The notes under the pieces: generated by a model
Seen by the model: only the letters and a program-made list of their open reading frames with translations
Told to the model about the DNA's origin: nothing
Databases searched by the model: none
Position numbers and translations under genes: made by a program
In this document: positions 7,394 to 14,309 of the stretch, one piece after another
How positions within the stretch are numbered: the stretch's first letter is position 1
Layout: each line of letters begins with the position of its first letter
Assembly: GCA_021775195.1 (NCBI GenBank)
Contig: JAJFIG010000147.1
Span: 1 to 16,395 of the forward strand
Length of the DNA stretch: 16,395 nucleotides
Origin: Rhodospirillales bacterium
GTDB lineage: Bacteria; Pseudomonadota; Alphaproteobacteria; Rhodospirillales; 2-02-FULL-58-16
Reading direction: 5' to 3'

Positions 7394-9732
7394 GGGCGGC
7401 CCAGGCGCAAGGCGTTGACGATCACCACCAGCGACGACGCCGACATGGCCACCGCCGCCACCAGCGGCGTCACCAGGCCGGCCATGGCCAGCGGCACTGT
7501 AATTCCATTATAGAGGAAAGCCAGGGCGAAGTTCTGGCGTACCAGGCTTTCGGCCCGGCCGGCCACCGTGATCACCTCCGTCACCGGGGCCAGTCGCGCC
7601 CCCTGGAAGATCACGTCGGCCGCCGTCTGGCTGACGTCGGCGGCGCTCGACGGCGACAGGGACACGTAGGCCGCGGCCAGGGCCGGGGCGTCGTTGAGGC
7701 CATCGCCGACCATCAGCACCCGGTGTCCCTGCTCGGCGAGGTCAGCCAGCCGCCGGCACTTTTCCGCCGGCATCAGGACACCGTGCCGGTCGTCGATGCC
7801 GACCGCGTCCGCCACCGCCGCCACCGTCCCTTGCCGGTCTCCCGACAACAGGGTCAGTCCCAATCCCCGCCGCCCCAGGTCCGCCACAACTGCCGCCGCA
7901 TCGTTCCGGGGGCTGTCGGCAAAAGCGAAGCGTACCGGCCCCTTCCCTGGTCGTGCCAGCCACAGCTCCGGCCCCCCGCCGTCGCCGACGCCATCGCTGG
8001 CGCCGCACCATGATCGGCTGCCCAAACGCACCTCGCCATCAACCATATCGGCGGCAAGCCCGCATCCCGGCGTCTCCTTCACTCCGGCGGCAACCATGGC
8101 ACCAGGTGCAGCACGGCTGATCGCCCGCGCCAGAGGATGGGTACTGGCCCCGGCCAGGGACGCCGCCAACGCCAGGTCCCCGGGATCGATGGTCCCGGCA
8201 TCGAGAAGCTCCGGGCGCCCTTCGGTCAGGGTCCCGGTCTTGTCGAAGGCCACCCAGTCGATCCGCGCCAGGCGTTCCAACGCCGTCCCCGACTTGACCA
8301 GGATGCCCTGGCGCAACAACCGCCCCGAGGCCACCACCTGGACCACCGGCACCGCCAGCGCCAGGGCGCAGGGGCAGGTAACGATGAGGACGGAGACCGC
8401 GATCAGCAACGCCTGCTGCCACCCAGCCCCGCCGATCAGGAACCAGCCCAGGAAGGCCGCCACCGCCAGCCCGTGCACCGCCGGGGCGTAGAAACGCGCC
8501 ACCCGGTCGGCGAGGGCGACATAGCGGGCCCGCCCCTGTTCGGCGGCCTCCATCAGGCGCACGATCTCGCCCAGGAGGGTGTCCTCGCCCACCGCTCCGG
8601 TCTCGATCACCAGCGGATTGCTCAGGTTGACGGTGCCGGCGAAGACCCGATCGCCGGCACCAACCGTGGTGGGCACGGTCTCGCCGCTGATCAGGGCGGT
8701 GTCGACGTCGCTGGCACCGCCGGTGACGATGCCGTCGACGGCGATGCGCTCGCCCGCCGCCACCGCCACCGCCATCCCCGGCGCAACCTTGGTCGGCGCC
8801 AGCAGATGGCGCTCGCCGCCGGGCATCACCACCGTAACTGCCCTGGCCCCCAGTGCCAGCAGGTGTTCGGCCCCCTGGCGCGCCCGTCCCCGGGCCCGAC
8901 GGTCGAGATAGCGCCCGATGAGCAGGAAGAACAGCAGCCAGACGGCGGAATCGAAGTAGGCGTGGAGCCCCCCCGACGCCGTCTCGTAGAGGCTCATGGC
9001 CGCGGTCAGGATGACGGCGAGGGATATGGGTACGTCCATGTTGACATGTCCGGCCCGCAGAACCGTAAGCGCCGAGCGATAGAAGGGGACCCCGGCATAG
9101 GCAATGGCCGGCAGCGCGATCAGCGCCGAGATCCAGTGCAGGAGGTCCCGGGTCGCCGGGCCCATGCCCTGGGAATGGCCCGCCCACACCGATACCGACA
9201 GCAGCATGACGTTGCCGGCGGCGAATCCGGCCACAGCCAGGGCCCGCAGGAGTTCACGCTCGTCCCTGGCGCTTTCCGCGTCCAGCGCCGCCGGGTCGTA
9301 GGGCACCAGCCGGTAGCCCAGGGCGTTCACCGATCCGGTCAGGGCCTCGGCCCCGGCTGCCTCGCCCCGCCATTTCAGGACCAGCCGCCGGGTCGTCATG
9401 TTGAGGCGCGCCGCCACCACCCCGGGCTGGCGCCGCAGTACCGATTCGATTAGCCATACGCAGGCCGCACACTGCAGCCCCTCGACCATGAGATGGAGGA
9501 CATGGACGCCGTCTTCTTCCCGCTTGATGTGGGTTGCGTAGTCGGCCGGCGGGCCGTCTTCGTCGGGGCGGAGCGGCGCTGCCGCCGGATCCAGACGCCG
9601 GCGCTGGTAATAGCGTCCAAGGCCGAGTTCGCCGATGACCGCGTAGGCCGCCTGGCATCCCGGGCAGCAGAATGCGTCTCCCCCACGGCTGTCCGCCGGG
9701 ACCTCCAGTTCGCAATGCAGACAAGCTGCCAT
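7390..9732 (-). CDS. ccoI: Copper-transporting P1B-type ATPase CcoI/FixI
   Basis: A 780-residue heavy-metal P-type ATPase that moves copper across the inner membrane for cbb3 oxidase maturation. In order it has an N-terminal Cys cluster (CLHC at 4-7, FCCPGCQAAY at 21-30), an HMA metal-binding domain with CAAC (88-91), membrane helices, the actuator loop ISGET (348-352), the membrane metal site CPC (453-455), the phosphorylation site DKTGTLTEG (497-505), the HP motif (532-533) and GDGLNDAP (677-684). The Cys-rich N-terminus before the HMA domain is the usual FixI form and separates it from CopA. AGGAAG lies just upstream of the ATG at 9732. It is followed by ccoS with a 4-base overlap, but is separated from ccoH by two + strand genes. 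Confidence 0.95.
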   Translation of the reverse strand: MAACLHCELEVPADSRGGDAFCCPGCQAAYAVIGELGLGRYYQRRRLDPAAAPLRPDEDGPPADYATHIKREEDGVHVLHLMVEGLQCAACVWLIESVLRRQPGVVAARLNMTTRRLVLKWRGEAAGAEALTGSVNALGYRLVPYDPAALDAESARDERELLRALAVAGFAAGNVMLLSVSVWAGHSQGMGPATRDLLHWISALIALPAIAYAGVPFYRSALTVLRAGHVNMDVPISLAVILTAAMSLYETASGGLHAYFDSAVWLLFFLLIGRYLDRRARGRARQGAEHLLALGARAVTVVMPGGERHLLAPTKVAPGMAVAVAAGERIAVDGIVTGGASDVDTALISGETVPTTVGAGDRVFAGTVNLSNPLVIETGAVGEDTLLGEIVRLMEAAEQGRARYVALADRVARFYAPAVHGLAVAAFLGWFLIGGAGWQQALLIAVSVLIVTCPCALALAVPVVQVVASGRLLRQGILVKSGTALERLARIDWVAFDKTGTLTEGRPELLDAGTIDPGDLALAASLAGASTHPLARAISRAAPGAMVAAGVKETPGCGLAADMVDGEVRLGSRSWCGASDGVGDGGGPELWLARPGKGPVRFAFADSPRNDAAAVVADLGRRGLGLTLLSGDRQGTVAAVADAVGIDDRHGVLMPAEKCRRLADLAEQGHRVLMVGDGLNDAPALAAAYVSLSPSSAADVSQTAADVIFQGARLAPVTEVITVAGRAESLVRQNFALAFLYNGITVPLAMAGLVTPLVAAVAMSASSLVVIVNALRLGRP

Positions 9733-9809
9733 GGCTTCCTATACCGCCAAGCACCGCCGAGGCCAAACCGGAAACCGATTTTGCGCCAGGATGACCGCCA
9801 TTGTTCTTC

Positions 9810-9838
9810 TTGTCTAAATCACAGGCCCATGTGATTAT
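9810..9838 (+). promoter_or_regulatory. Candidate sigma70-like promoter with inverted-repeat operator
   Basis: TTGTCT (9810-9815) and GATTAT (9833-9838) are spaced by 17 bases, each 4 of 6 to the -35 and -10 consensus. Between and over them lies a perfect inverted repeat, AATCACA (9817-9823) and TGTGATT (9830-9836), with a 6-base spacer. The position suggests a regulator acting on this promoter and perhaps on the divergent ccoI. The half-sites point opposite to a CRP site (TGTGA-N6-TCACA), so the regulator is unknown. The predicted transcript would start near 9845. Confidence 0.4.
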
Positions 9839-9857
9839 TTCGCATCTTTCAACAACC

Positions 9858-9871
9858 GAAAGGAGGTGATC
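9858..9871 (+). promoter_or_regulatory. Extended Shine-Dalgarno sequence
   Basis: GAAAGGAGGTGATC matches the complement of the conserved 3' end of bacterial 16S rRNA over 14 bases. GGAGG ends 7 bases before the ATG at 9874. Most real sites here match 4-6 bases, so this one is exceptional and argues that the following short ORF is translated. Confidence 0.75.
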
Positions 9872-9873
9872 AT

Positions 9874-9954
9874 ATGTCTAGTGAGATTAAGGCCTTTTTG
9901 TCAGCCTATGCGTCGATTTTGCCGGCATTTGAGCAGCCTCGGATGTCCGCGTAA
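9874..9954 (+). CDS. Candidate 26-residue small protein, unknown family
   Basis: This short ORF starts MSSEIKAFLSAYASIL and ends with PRMSA before TAA. I do not recognise it. Residues 5-19 alternate hydrophobic and small residues and could form a short amphipathic or membrane-binding helix; there is one Pro at 17, one Lys, one Arg and two Glu. The main support is outside the peptide: an almost complete anti-Shine-Dalgarno match ends 2 bases before the ATG, a candidate promoter lies 36 bases upstream, and a strong terminator lies 45 bases after the stop. The unit would give a transcript of about 180 bases. It sits between divergent ccoI and the + strand membrane protein gene. It could be a small protein, a leader peptide or part of a dual-function sRNA. 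No run of one amino acid typical of attenuation leaders is present. Confidence 0.5.
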   Translation: MSSEIKAFLSAYASILPAFEQPRMSA

Positions 9955-9999
9955 ACGCGATTGGCGAAAGCCTTGGGCTGACGAGAGGCCCTCACAAGG

Positions 10000-10027
10000 A
10001 AAGGCCGCCGCGAGGCGGCCTTTTCAA
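10000..10027 (+). terminator. Strong intrinsic terminator after the small ORF
   Basis: Stem AAAGGCCGCC / GGCGGCCTTT (10000-10009 and 10014-10023), perfect over 10 bp with loop GCGA, followed by TTCAATT. It lies 45 bases after the stop at 9954 and before the 10157 gene, so it closes the small transcript. Confidence 0.85.
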
Positions 10028-10109
10028 TTCCCGCCCCGCTTGCAATCCCATGCCGCCTTCCCGCCCATGCCACCCCATCGTCAAGCCTCGCCTTGGGGGC
10101 ACAAACGTG

Positions 10110-10115
10110 TATACT
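10110..10115 (+). promoter_or_regulatory. Possible -10 element for the 10157 gene
   Basis: TATACT lies 41 bases before the ATG at 10157 and after the terminator at 10000-10027, so the gene needs a promoter in this stretch. I see no convincing -35, so this is weak support. Confidence 0.25.
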
Positions 10116-10156
10116 CGCCGCCAAATCACGGAACGGCGGCGCGGACGGACGAAAAC

Positions 10157-10459
10157 ATGAGTCAGCAGCTCAGGAATCTGTGGGGCGGTCAGGTCCCGCT
10201 GAACGAAACCTTCTGGAGTTACGCCGTCTGGTACGGCGTGCTGCTGAACTTCACCACCAGTGCGGTGTTCATGTTCTTGCTCGCCGCCGAAGCCGGCGCC
10301 CACATCCTGACTCCGGTGTTTCTCCTGCCCATCCCCTACAACATTTTCGTTATCGTTGCCGTTTGGCGCAGCGCCGACCGTTATCCGGGTCCCCGCAAGT
10401 GGGCCGACCTGGCACGCTTCGGCACCGTCTTCTGGATGCTCGCCCTCACCGCCGCCTGA
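10157..10459 (+). CDS. Small conserved-looking inner-membrane protein, function unknown
   Basis: A 100-residue protein beginning MSQQLRNLWGGQVPLNETFW. It has two clear hydrophobic segments (about 20-46 and 49-69, the second with PVFLLPIPYNIFVIVAVWRSA) and a weaker third at the C-terminus (FGTVFWMLALTA). The ATG at 10157 starts the soluble N-terminus; the frame is open further upstream but crosses the terminator at 10000-10027. Only a weak GGACGGA precedes the start. The LW.G..PL..TFW start and the LP.PYN core look familiar from small uncharacterised proteobacterial membrane proteins, but I cannot name a family. It is convergent with ccoH (33 bases apart) and lies inside the cbb3 assembly locus, which may or may not be functional linkage. 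Confidence 0.75.
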   Translation: MSQQLRNLWGGQVPLNETFWSYAVWYGVLLNFTTSAVFMFLLAAEAGAHILTPVFLLPIPYNIFVIVAVWRSADRYPGPRKWADLARFGTVFWMLALTAA

Positions 10460-10480
10460 CGTGGTCAACTCCACGATTTT
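10460..10480 (+). terminator. Weak intrinsic terminator after the 10157 gene
   Basis: CGTGG (10460-10464), loop TCAACT, CCACG (10471-10475), then ATTTT. The stem is only 5 bp, but it starts immediately after the stop codon and precedes the convergent ccoH end. Confidence 0.45.
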
Positions 10481-10492
10481 CACCAAATGCAC

Positions 10493-10990
10493 CTACGGCA
10501 CTTGGATTTTCTGGCTGGCCTGAAAGGTGTCGCCGCCGCGCCGGGCGTGGACGCGCACCGTCCATTGTCCGGGGAGTGGCAGGGTAATTCCGGCGCCGTA
10601 GAGTCCGCCGCCACGATCCTTGAGGGCCGCCGTTGTGTCGTAGCCTTCGTGTGTGGGCCGGATCATCCTGGCCTCGACCTCAAGGTCGGTTACTGCCTCG
10701 CCGCCCCCGTCCCGGAAGGTCGCCGTCAGGTCTCCCTCGCGCCCGCCGCTGCCGCCGGCCACGAAGGCCAGGTCCATGGTCCAGCCCAGGGCCGCCTGCG
10801 CCTTGGCCCCAGCCAGGGCCTTGTTGTATTCGATTCCCTTGCGGTAGGAATCATGGGTCTCCAGGCCGGTCCAGGTATCGATCGCCAGGAACAGCAGGAC
10901 GCCGTTGACCGCGACCACCAGCACCATGCCGGCGACGAAGATCCAGGGATACCACCACCCCCGCGACCGTCTTGGTTGGGTCCCGGCCAC
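10493..10990 (-). CDS. ccoH: cbb3 oxidase assembly protein CcoH/FixH
   Basis: A 165-residue FixH-family membrane protein. An N-terminal helix at about 14-37 (PWIFVAGMVLVVAVNGVLLF) is followed by the family segment TWTGLETHDSYRKGIEYNKALAGAKAQAALGW, then a beta-rich periplasmic domain ending PGQWTVRVHARRG. CcoH is needed for stability and assembly of the cbb3 oxidase. The start is a GTG at 10990, five bases after the ccoG TGA, so translation is probably coupled. It is the last gene of this part of the cluster; a + strand gene ends 33 bases beyond it. Confidence 0.93.
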   Translation of the reverse strand: MAGTQPRRSRGWWYPWIFVAGMVLVVAVNGVLLFLAIDTWTGLETHDSYRKGIEYNKALAGAKAQAALGWTMDLAFVAGGSGGREGDLTATFRDGGGEAVTDLEVEARMIRPTHEGYDTTAALKDRGGGLYGAGITLPLPGQWTVRVHARRGGDTFQASQKIQVP

Positions 10991-10995
10991 GGCGC

Positions 10996-12489
10996 TCAGC
11001 GCCCCGGTCCGGCGAACAGCGCCGCGTGTTCGTAGGTCCGGCCGGTGGCCTTGTCCGTGAGCACAAAGTTGAGTTCCGTTGTCTTGCCCTCGAGGCTCGC
11101 CCTGGGCGCCCGCACGAACAGCCGGAAGGATCCGACACTGTCCGGTTTCACCGGCAGGGTTACGACATTGGGGTCGTCGCTGGCCTGGCCGATGACCGAA
11201 AGCGCCGTCCCTTCAATCCCCCTTGCGGTCAGCGTATAGGCGCGCGGTTCCCGGGCCATGTTGAGCACCTTGTAGGTATAGCCATTTCGGATATCGCCCC
11301 CGGACAGGCGCACGAACAATGGCGCCCGGTCGTGGAGAACGTTGATCTCCAGCCGTGTCCGAGTCGCAAGGCTATAGGTCATGATCGCCGCCACCAGAAG
11401 CAGGACTCCGGCGTAGATTATCGTCCGCGGCCGCACCAGACGTAGCGTGGCACGTTTGTCCTTCGCCCGGGCCACCTGGTTGGCGTTGGAATCGTAGGCG
11501 ATCAGGTTCCGGGGCAGGCCCATCTTGTCCATGATCCCGTTGCAGGCGTCGATGCAAAGCGCGCAGCCGATGCACGCCATCTGCTGCCCCTTGCGGATGT
11601 CGACGCCCGTGGGGCAGACCTGCACGCACATGGTGCAATCGACACAATGCCCGCCCCCTTCCACCGGCCGGCCGCGTTTGGCTTTGCCCCGCGGCTCGCC
11701 GCGCCAGTTCTCGTAGGTAACGATCAGCGAGTGCTCGTCGAACATTGCGCCCTGGAAGCGCGGCCAAGGACACATGTAGATGCACACCGCCTCCCGCGCC
11801 CATCCGGCGAGCACGTAGGTGGTTGTGGTGAACAGTCCGATGAAGCCGTAAACCGTGAACGAGGCCTGGCCGGTGAAGATGTCGCGGACTACCGTGGGCG
11901 CATCGGCGAAGTACATGATCCAGGCCCCGCCGGTGGCGGCGGCGATGAACAACCAGGCAGCATGCTTGGCCACCTTCTTCATCGCCTTGTTCAAGGTCAG
12001 CGGCCCCTTGTCCAATTTCATGCGCGCGTTGCGGTCGCCCTCGATGACCCGCTCGACCCACATGTAAATGTCCGTCCACACCGTCTGTGGGCAGGTGAAT
12101 CCGCACCACACCCGGCCCGCCAGGGCGGTCACAAGGAACAGCCCGATGGCGCCAATGATCATCAGGCCGGCAAGGTAGTAGACCTCCTGCGGCCAGATAT
12201 CGATGCCGAAGAAGTAGGCGCGCCGACCCGGCATATCTATCAGCAGCGCCTGGTCCGGCACCCCCGGCCCCCGGTTCCAGCGCAGCCATGGGCCAACGTA
12301 ATAAAGGCCCAGCAACAGCCACACCACCTGCCATTTTAGGCGGCGGAAGGTGCCGCTGATCCGGCGCGAGTAAACCTGTACCGCCGGCGCCACGGCGGTC
12401 GCGAACCGCTCCGCCACCGCCGCCCTGGCAGTGCGGCGCGGCGGTCTGGATTCGAGATTGCCCGGAGAAACGCTGTCGGGAGTCATCAT
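10996..12489 (-). CDS. ccoG: CcoG/FixG/RdxA polyferredoxin for cbb3 oxidase assembly
   Basis: A 497-residue membrane protein with several helices, two bacterial-type 4Fe-4S motifs, CVDCTMCVQVCP (282-293) and CIGCALCIDAC (306-316), and two further conserved sites, WCGFTCPQ (128-135) and CIYMCPWPRFQ (236-246). The C-terminal third is an Ig-like periplasmic domain (LEINVLHDRAP onward). CcoG proteins are implicated in copper reduction for the oxidase. The start is the first of two adjacent ATGs at 12489. It follows ccoP by 49 bases containing a GC-rich hairpin, and its stop is 5 bases before ccoH. Confidence 0.96.
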   Translation of the reverse strand: MMTPDSVSPGNLESRPPRRTARAAVAERFATAVAPAVQVYSRRISGTFRRLKWQVVWLLLGLYYVGPWLRWNRGPGVPDQALLIDMPGRRAYFFGIDIWPQEVYYLAGLMIIGAIGLFLVTALAGRVWCGFTCPQTVWTDIYMWVERVIEGDRNARMKLDKGPLTLNKAMKKVAKHAAWLFIAAATGGAWIMYFADAPTVVRDIFTGQASFTVYGFIGLFTTTTYVLAGWAREAVCIYMCPWPRFQGAMFDEHSLIVTYENWRGEPRGKAKRGRPVEGGGHCVDCTMCVQVCPTGVDIRKGQQMACIGCALCIDACNGIMDKMGLPRNLIAYDSNANQVARAKDKRATLRLVRPRTIIYAGVLLLVAAIMTYSLATRTRLEINVLHDRAPLFVRLSGGDIRNGYTYKVLNMAREPRAYTLTARGIEGTALSVIGQASDDPNVVTLPVKPDSVGSFRLFVRAPRASLEGKTTELNFVLTDKATGRTYEHAALFAGPGR

Positions 12490-12507
12490 GGTTGCTTAGA
12501 GCACTAT

Positions 12508-12532
12508 CCGGCCGCCGTCCCGCCGCGGCCGG
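12508..12532 (-). other. GC-rich hairpin between ccoP and ccoG
   Basis: The perfect 7 bp inverted repeat CCGGCCG / CGGCCGG (12508-12514 and 12526-12532) with an 11-base loop lies in the only long gap (49 bases) of the ccoNOQPGH operon. There is no T-run, so it is not a normal terminator. It could pause polymerase or stabilise the ccoNOQP mRNA, lowering assembly-gene expression. Confidence 0.4.
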
Positions 12533-12538
12533 GCGTCC

Positions 12539-13396
12539 CTATTGCCCGCCGCCCAGGGAATGGACGTAGATGGCGACCTGTTTGATGGAAACCCCGTCGA
12601 GACGGCCCTCCCAGGTCGGCATGACCCCGTGTTTCGGGTTGTTGATCTGCGCCATCACGGCGTCCCGGCCCTCACCGTAGAGCCAGATGCCGTCGGTCAG
12701 GTTGGGCCCGCCCGATTCGTGCAAGCCCTTGCCGTCCTCTCCATGGCAGCCCTCACATTGCTCGACGTAGATCTCCTTGGCTGCGGCATCGCCGGCGGAA
12801 CCGCCCGCCAGGGCAAGGACATAGTCGGCGACGGCGGCGATCTGGGCCTTGTCCAGCGCCTCATCGACGCCGAATTTGGGCATGGACGAGTCCCTGGTGT
12901 CGTCGTGGGTCCCGCGGACGCCAACACGGATGGTCTCGTGGACCTGTTCCAGGGTCCCGCCCCACAGCCAGTCGTCGTCGGCGAGTACCGGGTAGCCCTT
13001 GGCCCCGGCGCCGCCTGATCCGTGACAGGGAGCACAGTTGTCGGCGAATATGACCCGCCCCCCGGCCATGGCGTAATTGAGCAGTTCGTTGTCCTTGGCG
13101 ACATCCACGACGGAAGCCTCCTCGAAGCGCTTCAGCCAGCCCGCCCGGCTTGCCTTGACCTGGGCCAGTTCCGAGGCCAGTTCGGCCCGCGACGAATAGC
13201 CGAAGAAGCCCCGGGTGTAATCGCTCAGGCTCGGCCAAGCGGGATAGACGATGACATAGCCGATACCCCAAACGATGCAGACCCAGAGCGTGAACACCCA
13301 CCACCGGGGAATGGGCGAGTTCAGCTCCTTGATACCGTCCCATTCATGGCCGGTGGTCTCGGTTCCCGTCAGGGGGTCTCTTTCCACTGTTGCCAC
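12539..13396 (-). CDS. ccoP: cbb3 oxidase diheme cytochrome c subunit CcoP (subunit III)
   Basis: A 285-residue membrane-anchored diheme cytochrome c that passes electrons to CcoO/CcoN. It has the family start ERDPLTGTETTGHEWDGIKEL (5-25), a membrane segment PRWWVFTLWVCIVWGIGYVI (30-49), and heme motifs CAPCH (121-125, ligand Met likely at 172, SMPKF) and CEGCH (214-218, Met likely at 259, VMPTW). Three starts are in frame. I chose the GTG at 13396 because GGAGG lies 8 bases upstream, right after the ccoQ stop, and the length before the TGTETTGHEWDG motif fits FixP proteins. An ATG at 13420 and a TTG at 13426 lie inside ccoQ without a Shine-Dalgarno. Confidence 0.93.
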   Translation of the reverse strand: MATVERDPLTGTETTGHEWDGIKELNSPIPRWWVFTLWVCIVWGIGYVIVYPAWPSLSDYTRGFFGYSSRAELASELAQVKASRAGWLKRFEEASVVDVAKDNELLNYAMAGGRVIFADNCAPCHGSGGAGAKGYPVLADDDWLWGGTLEQVHETIRVGVRGTHDDTRDSSMPKFGVDEALDKAQIAAVADYVLALAGGSAGDAAAKEIYVEQCEGCHGEDGKGLHESGGPNLTDGIWLYGEGRDAVMAQINNPKHGVMPTWEGRLDGVSIKQVAIYVHSLGGGQ

Positions 13397-13409
13397 GACC
13401 CGCACCTCC

Positions 13410-13562
13410 TCATTCGTCATCGGCAAAGGGGATTTCGCCGTTTTTCTCGAAGCGCTTCTTGTTCTTCGGCCTGAACGCCCAGAAGACGATGCCGCCGAAC
13501 AGGATGACCAGCCATACTACCCACATGGGGCGAACCGCTTCCGTTAGCGCCGAGAGGTCCAC
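13410..13562 (-). CDS. ccoQ: cbb3 oxidase small subunit CcoQ (50 aa)
   Basis: A 50-residue single-span protein: DLSALTEAVRPMWVVWLVIL with the helix, then FGGIVFWAFRPKNKKRFEKN and the end GEIPFADDE. The FRPKNKKRFE..G.IPF.DDE tail is the CcoQ hallmark. CcoQ stabilises the interaction of CcoP with the CcoNO core. The start is a GTG at 13562 with AGGA about 8 bases upstream, 11 bases after the ccoO stop. Confidence 0.94.
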   Translation of the reverse strand: MDLSALTEAVRPMWVVWLVILFGGIVFWAFRPKNKKRFEKNGEIPFADDE

Positions 13563-13573
13563 GACGATTTCCT

Positions 13574-14296
13574 TTAGCGGTAATCTTTCTCGGGCTGATA
13601 GGTGGTGAAGTCCACCAGCCGGCCCAGCATCTGCATATAGGCGATCAGCGCGTCAAGTTCAGTGATGCGCGCCAGATCCCCGTCGAAATTGCCCACCGCC
13701 GCCTTGGGATAGCGGGTCAGGACCGCCTCCGCCTCGTCCTCGTCGCCACTGGCCTGGGCCTTGAGGTCGGCCGCGGCGTTGGCCACTTGATCGTCGGAGT
13801 AGGGCGTACCCACAACCCGCAGCGTCTTCAGGTGCTCGGCAATATCGTCGAATTCAAGGTCGTTTTCCGCCAGGAACGGATACCCCGGCATTATCGATTC
13901 CGGCACCACGCTGCGCGGATCGATCAGGTGCGCCGCGTGCAAGTCGTTGGAGTATTTGCCGCCGACCCGGGCCAGGTCGGGACCGGTACGCTTGGACCCC
14001 CACTGAAACGGATGGTCGTACATGCTCTCGGCGGCGAGGCTGTAGTGGCCGTAACGCTCGGCCTCGTCCCGGAAGGGGCGGATCATCTGGCTATGGCACA
14101 GATAGCAGCCCTCGCGCACGTAGATGTTTCGCCCGGCCAGTTCCAGGGGCGAGTACGGCCGCATGCCATCCACTTTCTCGATGGTCGACTCCATGGTGTA
14201 AAGGGGCACCAGCTGCACCAGACCTCCGATGGAGACCGTGATCAGGATGGCGACGGTCAGGATGACGACGTTGGTTTCGAAGACCGCGTGTTTCAT
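13574..14296 (-). CDS. ccoO: cbb3 oxidase monoheme cytochrome c subunit CcoO (subunit II)
   Basis: A 240-residue membrane-anchored cytochrome c. It has an N-terminal anchor ([21 protein letters not shown], 10-30), the heme motif CYLCHSQ (64-70) and the likely axial Met at 136 in [10 protein letters not shown]. Other CcoO signatures are [20 protein letters not shown] and [21 protein letters not shown] strong Shine-Dalgarno, GAGGGAGGG, lies in the 13-base gap after ccoN. The gene is of normal length and complete. Confidence 0.97.
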   Translation of the reverse strand: MKHAVFETNVVILTVAILITVSIGGLVQLVPLYTMESTIEKVDGMRPYSPLELAGRNIYVREGCYLCHSQMIRPFRDEAERYGHYSLAAESMYDHPFQWGSKRTGPDLARVGGKYSNDLHAAHLIDPRSVVPESIMPGYPFLAENDLEFDDIAEHLKTLRVVGTPYSDDQVANAAADLKAQASGDEDEAEAVLTRYPKAAVGNFDGDLARITELDALIAYMQMLGRLVDFTTYQPEKDYR

Positions 14297-14309
14297 GTCC
14301 GGCCCTCCC

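Noticed and set aside
8137..9453. A 438-codon open frame on the + strand opposite ccoI
   Set aside because: Its composition (Gly, Arg, Gln, His, Pro) and lack of motifs mark it as the complement of the ccoI coding sequence, which has every P-type ATPase motif.
9817..9836. CRP or FNR binding site reading of the inverted repeat
   Set aside because: CRP sites are TGTGA-N6-TCACA and FNR sites TTGAT-N4-ATCAA; here the half-sites are in the opposite order, so neither fits.
9859..9871. A remnant of a 16S rRNA gene
   Set aside because: Only the anti-Shine-Dalgarno complement is matched, on the ribosome-binding side, and no other rRNA sequence lies around it.
9866..10156. Upstream extension of the 100-residue membrane protein frame to an ATG at 9866
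   Set aside because: It would run through the terminator at 10000-10027, overlap the 26-residue ORF, and add an Arg/Pro-rich tail with no membrane-protein character.
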